Below, in pieces: positions 12,767 to 18,067 of a stretch of 20,102 bases of DNA. Every line of letters starts with the position of its first letter. Position 1 is the first letter of the stretch. This stretch comes from a virus. Both the position numbers and the translations under genes were made by a program. The notes beneath the pieces are model-generated. The model was given only the letters and a program-made list of their open reading frames with translations. It did not search any database and was not told where the DNA came from. The stretch is taken from IMG/VR virus record IMGVR_UViG_3300033993_002024, positions 1 through 20,102 of that record; one strand, written 5' to 3'.

Positions 12767-12773
12767 TTATATC

Positions 12774-12792
12774 GGCCCGCAAGGGCCTTTTT
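12774..12792 (+). terminator. Rho-independent terminator after gp32
   Basis: GGCCC (12774-12778), GCAA tetraloop, GGGCC (12783-12787) and TTTTT, starting 7 nt after the gp32 stop. It ends the replication operon. Confidence 0.88.
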
Positions 12793-12798
12793 AATTAT

Positions 12799-13350
12799 AT
12801 GAAAAATAAGTCCCCGAGAATCTACACTTACAAAATTACGTTTGAAGAAGTTCCACATTACTACTACGGATATCACAAAGAAGACAAGTTTGATGAGTAT
12901 TACATGGGCTCTCCATATACTCATAAATGGATGTGGGATTTTTATACTCCACAGAAACAAGTCTTAGAATTATTTGACTTTAGTGATAAAGGGTATATTG
13001 AGGCTAGTGAAGTAGAAAAAAGATTAATAAATCCTGTTTATAAAACTGATCCGCTCTGTTTAAACGAAAATTGTGGTGGTATAATTTCTTTAGACGCTCG
13101 TAGAAGAGGTGGAAAACTTGCGGGGAAAACAACCGGAAAAATAAATGGACATAAAACCTATGAAAATAAAACTGGAATTCATGGGATGTCTTATGAACAA
13201 AGAATGGGTGCGGTTAAGAGAGGCGGGCAGGCAACAAGTTCTCAAAAATGGCAATGCACGGTTACTGGTTTTATCACCAGTGCTGCAAATCTCTCACGTT
13301 ACCAAAAAGCCAGAGGCATCGACACATCAAACAGAATCCGCCTTCAATAA
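12799..13350 (+). CDS. GIY-YIG-like homing endonuclease, intact single-repeat form
   Basis: A 183-residue paralogue of the broken endonuclease at 8244. The N-terminal domain (SPRIYTYKI ... PHYYYGYHK ... YYMGSPYTHK ... YIEASEVEKRLINPVYKTDPLCLNENCGG) matches it closely and has a degenerate GIY-YIG layout; a Glu in EASEVEKRLI is the likely catalytic acid. One repeat of the type ENKTGIHGMSYEQR and the C-terminal domain KWQCTVTGFITSAANLSRYQKARGIDTSNRIRLQ follow. It sits 6 nt after the gp32 terminator with no own promoter or ribosome site that I can see, and ends 7 nt inside the convergent gp53 gene, as expected of an inserted mobile gene at a module boundary. Confidence 0.8.
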   Translation: MKNKSPRIYTYKITFEEVPHYYYGYHKEDKFDEYYMGSPYTHKWMWDFYTPQKQVLELFDFSDKGYIEASEVEKRLINPVYKTDPLCLNENCGGIISLDARRRGGKLAGKTTGKINGHKTYENKTGIHGMSYEQRMGAVKRGGQATSSQKWQCTVTGFITSAANLSRYQKARGIDTSNRIRLQ

Positions 13351-14060
13351 TCAAAAATCCTAACGTTCTCACCCCTCTTCAACTTCCGATTAATAAACTG
13401 CGACCCGCCTTCCTTATAAGTCATAATCTCCTCTAAATTTTCAAATAAAACGTTTAAATACGTAGGTTTTAAAATAAAAATATCCCTCTTCTTCTCTTCC
13501 TTTCTTACCTCATATTGATAATTCGTCACCTCAACAATAAAATCTTTAGACGAAACCAAAACATCCTGCTCGATCCCATCATCATAAAAACCAAAATAAT
13601 ACTCGCCATTATTTTCCACATAATTACCATTAGTACTCCAGGTCGGGCTAATTGTTTTTCCTGGTTCCAATAAAACCCGGCCTTTGGAATCCCTTATTTC
13701 CAGGGTCTCATAATGATGGATGCCACTATAAAGATTCTCATAAGAGCCATATTTTTGCAGCATGACTTTATCAAACGTCTGTTGTGGGAGAGGCCATTCT
13801 TCTTGGACGTTTATGATATTATTAGCAAGAAAAATAACCCAGTCTAGAGTCGGATCGCCATAAAAAGAATTGGCAATATTATCGGCCCTTTCGTTTCCGA
13901 CGATACTGTATTTTGTAAAAAAGGTCAGGTCATTAAAGATTTCTTCAAATAGTTTGCCTCTTCTGAAGAAGTTTTTAATCTGAGTATATTCACCTATCTT
14001 TGCGTTTGGTAGGCGATTTATGTATTCAAAGTTTGGAACGTAGTCGAAATAGTGGGCCAT
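13344..14060 (-). CDS. 53: Baseplate wedge protein gp53
   Basis: A 238-residue leftward protein. N-terminal MAHYFDYVPNFEYINR, the segment YSIVGNERADNIANSFYGDPTLDWVIFLANNI (about residues 51-82) and a C-terminal IFILKPTYLNVLFENLEEIM match gp53 of T4-like phages, where the second motif reads GSPRPEELANAIYGNPQLYWVLLMCND. gp53 joins the baseplate wedges to one another. It is larger than T4 gp53 (196) by a beta-rich insert in the middle (about residues 125-185). It starts one base into the gp48 stop and its stop overlaps the convergent endonuclease gene by 7 nt, with no terminator between. Confidence 0.9.
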   Translation of the reverse strand: MAHYFDYVPNFEYINRLPNAKIGEYTQIKNFFRRGKLFEEIFNDLTFFTKYSIVGNERADNIANSFYGDPTLDWVIFLANNIINVQEEWPLPQQTFDKVMLQKYGSYENLYSGIHHYETLEIRDSKGRVLLEPGKTISPTWSTNGNYVENNGEYYFGFYDDGIEQDVLVSSKDFIVEVTNYQYEVRKEEKKRDIFILKPTYLNVLFENLEEIMTYKEGGSQFINRKLKRGENVRIFDY

Positions 14061-15328
14061 TAGTAACCTATCGTATGAATAGAAGTTTCCCCTTCTTGTT
14101 TTCCATAATCAGATGCATAAATTGGAGTAAGTTCTTTAAATTGCAATGTTATCCTATACATGACCATCGTTGCTTCAGTATCATTAAAGGTCATGTAAGA
14201 TCCCATGGGAGTATAATCTACCGTGCAGGTTTGTAGAGCGCAGGTTTTTATTCTACCTATAGATTGATGTTCTTTTGCTTCAATTGGGGTGTTTCTATTG
14301 CTTATTTTACCTCTCATATATCTAATTTTAAAAACATAAGGAGAGTTTAAAAATACCCCAGCAGAAAATTCACTACTTCCTAATTGCCCTAATTCCCCAA
14401 TATTATCTCTGACCGCCATATTTGATTTAAAAAAATAAATAATGTCTTTTATTGCAGTAGCGTCTTTGTCGTCTTTTGCAAATAAGTCAAAGGCAAATGA
14501 AAATTGTCTCAATTGTGGACCATTAAAAAGTAATTCAATGTTGTTGTTTAGGATTGCGCCAGTAGCCCTTGTTAATAAATTATTAACCTGAACAGCCTGA
14601 CCCGCTAAGGCAACTTTTATTGCTGTTGTGGCTGGGCTACCCTCTTGAAACAAGTCTTTAAACCCATCTATTGAATCTAAATTTTTTGGATCAAATGCAT
14701 TATCTGATCGAGCAACATTTAAAGAAGCATTTGCAAAAACTCTCTGTATTTCTGAAAGCCGATCATCTAACCAATCAACGCTATTCGTATCACTAATTTT
14801 AGTAATCGGTAAAACAACAAATGGGGTAGAGTCCACTCTTTTATATTTTTTTTCTTCTCTATTTCCACCGACTCCGGCAATTACAATATCTTGTCCTAAT
14901 GTTGATAAGCTTCTACTTTCGGGATTGTATTCATAAACACTAAACTGTACATGATCTTGATCGTCGCTTATGTCTTGTGGATATTTTAAAAAAGTACTTT
15001 TTGTGCCTATGTTTCTATACTCAATTGTTGTATAAGCCTCTTTGGGTAGTGTAATAGAAAACGGTTGATTTTCTGTTATTCCGGCTTCTGTTAATGATTT
15101 CTTACTTTCCTTTACTAAATCTTTATTATTTTTTTGCTCATCATCAGTGGCCTTATCGGTTGGGGTAAACTTTCCATCTGCTCCATAAGAACCAATAGTC
15201 ACGAATTCAGTTGTCGAGGCCCTAGGAGACGGCCTTTCTCCCCGTTGAATTAAGGTTTTATCCCCTTCGACTACAGATTTATAGGTTTTGTTATTAAATC
15301 TATAGGGTTTAGATTCTTTTTCTTCCAT
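14060..15328 (-). CDS. 48: Baseplate tail-tube cap protein gp48
   Basis: A 422-residue protein (T4 gp48: 364). The C-terminal third carries the family pattern NNNIELLFNGPQLRQFSFAF-type strand (261-280), a helix IKDIIYFFKSNM (293-304), FLNSPYVFKIRYMRG (326-340) and KTCALQTCTVDYTPMGSYMTF (361-381), followed by YRITLQFKELTPIYASDY. This is the tail-tube-like fold of gp48, which lies on top of the baseplate hub and starts tube assembly with gp54. The N-terminal 80 residues are polar and probably flexible. An AATAAATA (minus strand, 15348-15341) lies 12 nt before the start, perhaps too close to act as a late promoter. Confidence 0.85.
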   Translation of the reverse strand: MEEKESKPYRFNNKTYKSVVEGDKTLIQRGERPSPRASTTEFVTIGSYGADGKFTPTDKATDDEQKNNKDLVKESKKSLTEAGITENQPFSITLPKEAYTTIEYRNIGTKSTFLKYPQDISDDQDHVQFSVYEYNPESRSLSTLGQDIVIAGVGGNREEKKYKRVDSTPFVVLPITKISDTNSVDWLDDRLSEIQRVFANASLNVARSDNAFDPKNLDSIDGFKDLFQEGSPATTAIKVALAGQAVQVNNLLTRATGAILNNNIELLFNGPQLRQFSFAFDLFAKDDKDATAIKDIIYFFKSNMAVRDNIGELGQLGSSEFSAGVFLNSPYVFKIRYMRGKISNRNTPIEAKEHQSIGRIKTCALQTCTVDYTPMGSYMTFNDTEATMVMYRITLQFKELTPIYASDYGKQEGETSIHTIGY

Positions 15329-15339
15329 CTATTTTATAA

Positions 15340-15924
15340 CTATTTATTAACTTTTACAGGATAAAAAGTAGGAATCCTTAAAACATAATTTAATTCTGAT
15401 GGCTCTATACGATACAATTTACTCTGAACCCTATCAAACCTATATTTTCTAAAAGGCGACTGAACATATTTCGATGCTGCCAAATCTTTCCAATGGAAAT
15501 TAATCCCTTCAAAATAACTACCCGAGGCGCTGGTTACCAAAACAACTGGATTTAGGTCATACCAATCCGGGGTCCGACCCACATATTTAAATGTATAAAT
15601 TTGATTCAACTGAAAAGAATCTGCGGTTCTTCCTTCTGTTGCCAGAACACCAATCAACAACTTAAAATAATAATTAGGATCATAACCACTAGGGATATTT
15701 TTAGATAATTCTTCTAGCTTGTTTATCTTTTCTTTTTCTTTCTTTGCCGTCTTATAATCAACAAATTCTTCTGGATCTCTTCCTTGTTGTTTGGCAAGAT
15801 AAACAATCCTTTGTTCATCAGCATCTATTTTTCGTCTTTTTGCATCGGATAATCGACCAAAAAGACTTAAGATTTTACTAACAGCACCCCAGGCTCTTTC
15901 CGCAATATTCGATAAAATCCCCAT
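15340..15924 (-). CDS. Unidentified virion-module protein, 194 aa
   Basis: It lies between gp4 and gp48 in a leftward structural operon, with a 1-nt gap to gp4 and 11 nt to gp48. Residues 1-75 are helical and highly charged (SDAKRRKIDADEQRIVYLAKQQGRD, KKEKEKINKLEEL). The C-terminal half is beta-rich, with IYTFKYVGRTPDWYDLNPVVLVTSASGSYFEGINFHW, a pattern (Y-x-x-x-PxxLV ... F.GINFHW) I associate with phage head or tail-neck proteins including gp2-type DNA-end protectors of T4-like phages. In T4 the order is 2-4-53, so a gp2 role is possible but I cannot confirm it. Confidence 0.75.
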   Translation of the reverse strand: MGILSNIAERAWGAVSKILSLFGRLSDAKRRKIDADEQRIVYLAKQQGRDPEEFVDYKTAKKEKEKINKLEELSKNIPSGYDPNYYFKLLIGVLATEGRTADSFQLNQIYTFKYVGRTPDWYDLNPVVLVTSASGSYFEGINFHWKDLAASKYVQSPFRKYRFDRVQSKLYRIEPSELNYVLRIPTFYPVKVNK

Positions 15925-15925
15925 A

Positions 15926-16366
15926 TTAAATGCCCAATTCTTTTTCTGTGACTACTCTGAATTTCATATTATTTGATTCACAAAATTGTGTTGCCTGGTT
16001 CCACTTGGACTGATTCTTTTCATAAGTAGCAACCTCATTAAGATAGGTCTGGGTTTTCTTTCGGCCCCTTTTGGGAGGCCTGGTTTGCTTTTCTGGTTTT
16101 ATTTCAACTAAATACTTATCAACTCCCCCGTTCCTGTTTCTTACCTTTAAAAAAAGATCAGGAAAATATCTCCTTACCTTATTGGTCGAAGAATCAAAAT
16201 ACTTTATAGGAAATGGTTCAGAAGACCATTCAAGAATACTTTCAGTAGTATCGGCCCATTTAAAGGCCCTTAGTTCCCATGAGGATCTGAATACAATTTG
16301 GTTCGCATCACCAATGTATTTTTGGGGATTTTGTGGTTTAAACAGTCCTTGTAAATAATTGGCCAA
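15926..16366 (-). CDS. 4: Head completion protein gp4 (TnsA-like nuclease fold)
   Basis: A 146-residue gp4 (T4 gene 4/50.65, 150). N-terminal KPQNPQKYIGDANQIVFRSSWELRAFKWADTTESILEWSSE and YFPDLFLKVRN ... YLVEIKPEKQTRPPK match T4 gp4 closely. The PD-(D/E)XK-type residues are E31, D70, E88 and K90, so it probably is an active nuclease that trims DNA at the filled head before tail joining. A Lys/Arg patch (99-104) follows. It is the first gene of the leftward operon; an AATAAATA on the minus strand at 16399-16392 lies 26 nt before the start. Confidence 0.9.
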   Translation of the reverse strand: MANYLQGLFKPQNPQKYIGDANQIVFRSSWELRAFKWADTTESILEWSSEPFPIKYFDSSTNKVRRYFPDLFLKVRNRNGGVDKYLVEIKPEKQTRPPKRGRKKTQTYLNEVATYEKNQSKWNQATQFCESNNMKFRVVTEKELGI

Positions 16367-16371
16367 GGGTT

Positions 16372-16379
16372 GATAAATA
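16372..16379 (+). promoter_or_regulatory. Late promoter GATAAATA for rightward tail genes
   Basis: A one-mismatch match to TATAAATA, 22 nt before the gp54/gp19-like gene. It sits on the gp4 side of a 35-bp divergent region, so its transcript crosses the opposing promoter at 16392-16399. Confidence 0.6.
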
Positions 16380-16391
16380 GTTATTATTACT

Positions 16392-16399
16392 TATTTATT
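16392..16399 (-). promoter_or_regulatory. Late promoter AATAAATA for leftward gp4 operon
   Basis: On the minus strand the bases read AATAAATA, one mismatch from TATAAATA, 25 nt before the gp4 start codon. With the rightward motif at 16372 it forms a crossed pair. Confidence 0.55.
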
Positions 16400-16401
16400 A
16401 A

Positions 16402-17133
16402 ATGGCCATTAAAGCAAGACCATTATCAGAAATAAAATCTAAACTTTTAAGGCCAGCGACGACTAGTCATTTTGAATGCAATTTTGTTATTCCTGAAAAG
16501 GTAGTAAGATTTATAGGACAACGTGGTGTTATTCTTGATAGAGAATTAATAAACCTCAGCTGCTGTGATGCTTCTCTTCCGGGGTCTACTCTTAATACGG
16601 CAACTCTTACTGATTCTTATACAGGTGTTACTGAAAATTATGCTTATAGGAGAGCCTATGATAATCGGGCCGATTTTAGTTTTTATGTCGATTATAATCC
16701 GGAAAAAACTCCTTACTCTGTAATTTTGGTATTTGAAAATTGGATTGCATTTGCAGCAGGAGAAAATAATAAAGCAAGATTAGACGATTTAAACTATTTT
16801 TATAGAGTAAATTTTCCATCTAATTATATCGCCAGACAATTTACGATTAAAAAATTTGAAAAAGATTATAAAAAATACATAGAATATACTTTTATAAATT
16901 CATTCCCACTTTCAATTTCATCAATGCCGGTTTCTTATGAGGGATCTCAAGTATTAAAATTTACTGTTTCCTTTTCATATCAAAGATACGTTCTAGGTAG
17001 TTTAACTGGCCCCGGTGTACCGGAACCACCACCGGCCCCGCAACTTCCACCGCCCACTACACCGCAAGGTCAACAACAATCTCCTACGGCACCCATAGTT
17101 AGCGAGGCTTTTAGGTTACCGACAGTGGCCTAA
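16402..17133 (+). CDS. Tail tube / tube initiator protein (gp54/gp19-like)
   Basis: A 243-residue protein with the cyanophage tube-family pattern: PLSEIKSKLLRPATTSHFECNF (7-28), SCCDASLPGSTLNTATL (53-69), FTGV-type YTGVTENYAYRRAYDNRADFSFYVD (73-97), a helix FENWIAFA (111-118), YFYRVNFPSNYIARQFTIKKFEKDYKKYIEYTFINSFPLSISSMPVSY and a closing TVSFSYQRYV. This is the fold shared by gp19 (tube) and gp54 (initiator that starts the tube on gp48). The extra Pro/Gln-rich tail (203-231) is unusual for a tube protein and favours gp54. gp48, its T4 partner, is encoded nearby on the other strand. It directly precedes gp26 and the tail assembly genes. Confidence 0.78.
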   Translation: MAIKARPLSEIKSKLLRPATTSHFECNFVIPEKVVRFIGQRGVILDRELINLSCCDASLPGSTLNTATLTDSYTGVTENYAYRRAYDNRADFSFYVDYNPEKTPYSVILVFENWIAFAAGENNKARLDDLNYFYRVNFPSNYIARQFTIKKFEKDYKKYIEYTFINSFPLSISSMPVSYEGSQVLKFTVSFSYQRYVLGSLTGPGVPEPPPAPQLPPPTTPQGQQQSPTAPIVSEAFRLPTVA

Positions 17134-17136
17134 ATA
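17130..17136 (+). promoter_or_regulatory. Late-promoter-like CTAAATA before gp26
   Basis: Overlaps the stop codon of the preceding gene and lies 29 nt before the gp26 start. It would give gp26 and the genes after it their own late transcript. Confidence 0.5.
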
Positions 17137-17165
17137 ATACCATAGTTATTACTTCATAATTTTTT

Positions 17166-17888
17166 ATGGCTCTTCCTATTGTTAATGCTCCTGAATACTT
17201 CCTTGAACTCCCTTCAAACGGAAAGAAAGTAAAATATCGTCCTTTTGTCGTAAGAGAAGAAAAGGTTCTTCTACTTGCCCTTGAATCCGAGGACGTTGCT
17301 GAAATGTCCAATGCGGTGAAAAATGTCCTGACTAGTTGCGTAAAAGGCGATAATCTTAATATTGAAACCCTCCCGACTTTTGACATTGAATATCTGTTCC
17401 TCAATATCCGAGGAAAGGCAGTTGGAGAAGAGATTGAATTGGAACTTCTTTGCCCCGACGATGGTGAGACTTATGCAAAAACCAAGATCTTTATTGATGA
17501 AATCAAGGTCAAAAAAGACCCGACCCATACAAATAAAATAAAGATCAATGATGACCTGATGATGGAAATGAAGTATCCATCACTTGAGCAGTTTATTAAA
17601 TCCAACTTTAACTTTGAAGACCGTAAAAATCAACTAGAGCAATCAATTGAACTAATCGCAGCCTGTGTTGATAAAATTTATAATCAAGAAGAAGTCTGGA
17701 CTTCTTCTGACGTGACAACTCAAGAAATTATTGATTTTCTTGAGAATCTAAATTCCACCCAGTTCAGTGAGATTGAAAAGTTCTTTGAGACCATGCCAAA
17801 ACTAGAGCATAAGGTACAACTTAAAAACCCAAAAACAGAAGTAGAGAGTACCATTACACTTGCAGGGCTAACCGATTTTTTCGGATAG
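17166..17888 (+). CDS. 26: Baseplate hub chaperone gp26
   Basis: A 240-residue protein (T4 gp26: 208). KVKYRPFVVREEKVLLLALESEDV (21-44) and DIEYLFLNIRGKAVGEEIELEL (73-94) match the T4_baseplate family, where T4 gp26 reads MRPFTVKEEKILLMASE ... DLEYLFINLRAKSVGE. The family helps assemble the baseplate hub around the tape measure. The last codons read GAT TTT TTC GGA TAG, containing a T TTT TTC slippery heptamer; a -1 shift there would skip the TAG and continue into the gene at 17900, giving a longer form. CTAAATA lies 29 nt upstream; no strong Shine-Dalgarno is visible. Confidence 0.87.
   Translation: MALPIVNAPEYFLELPSNGKKVKYRPFVVREEKVLLLALESEDVAEMSNAVKNVLTSCVKGDNLNIETLPTFDIEYLFLNIRGKAVGEEIELELLCPDDGETYAKTKIFIDEIKVKKDPTHTNKIKINDDLMMEMKYPSLEQFIKSNFNFEDRKNQLEQSIELIAACVDKIYNQEEVWTSSDVTTQEIIDFLENLNSTQFSEIEKFFETMPKLEHKVQLKNPKTEVESTITLAGLTDFFG
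17876..17882 (+). other. Putative -1 programmed frameshift site T TTT TTC
   Basis: In the gp26 frame the codons are GAT TTT TTC GGA TAG, so the heptamer T TTT TTC is in the X XXY YYZ register. Both Phe tRNAs can re-pair after a one-base slip. The -1 frame then reads CGG ATA GGT CTC AGC CAT ATG and enters the 17900 gene without a stop. The product would be gp26 residues 1-239, six linker residues (RIGLSH) and the 55 residues of the next gene, 300 in all. No clear downstream stem is visible. Confidence 0.7.
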
Positions 17889-17899
17889 GTCTCAGCCAT

Positions 17900-18067
17900 A
17901 TGGATCTGATGTCTTACTATAAATTAAATTTTAGTCTGGCCCAGTTTCATAAATGGTCAATATCAGAAATAGAAAACTTTATTCCTTATGAACGTGAACT
18001 TTATGTGATAATGCTGAATCAACACATCGAGGAAGAAGAACAAAAACAAAAAGCCCTGTCCCCATAA
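17900..18067 (+). CDS. 51: gp51-like small tail assembly protein / frameshift extension
   Basis: A 55-residue ORF in the -1 frame relative to gp26, 11 nt after its stop. The sequence YYKLNFSLAQFHKWSISEIENFIPYERELYVIMLNQHIEEEEQ has the pattern of the T domain of tail chaperones (HxWSxxEIExxxPxERxxYxxLLxxHLEEE), annotated as gp51 in cyanophages, from memory. It is far shorter than T4 gp51 (249). It may be made alone from ATG 17900 (no good ribosome site) or, more likely, as a C-terminal extension of gp26 by -1 frameshifting. It abuts the tape-measure-like gene exactly (TAA-ATG). Confidence 0.72.
   Translation: MDLMSYYKLNFSLAQFHKWSISEIENFIPYERELYVIMLNQHIEEEEQKQKALSP

Noticed and set aside
14000-14236. 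Plus-strand ORF across the gp53/gp48 junction
   Set aside because: Both minus-strand genes are recognised and overlap normally; the plus frame has no upstream signal.
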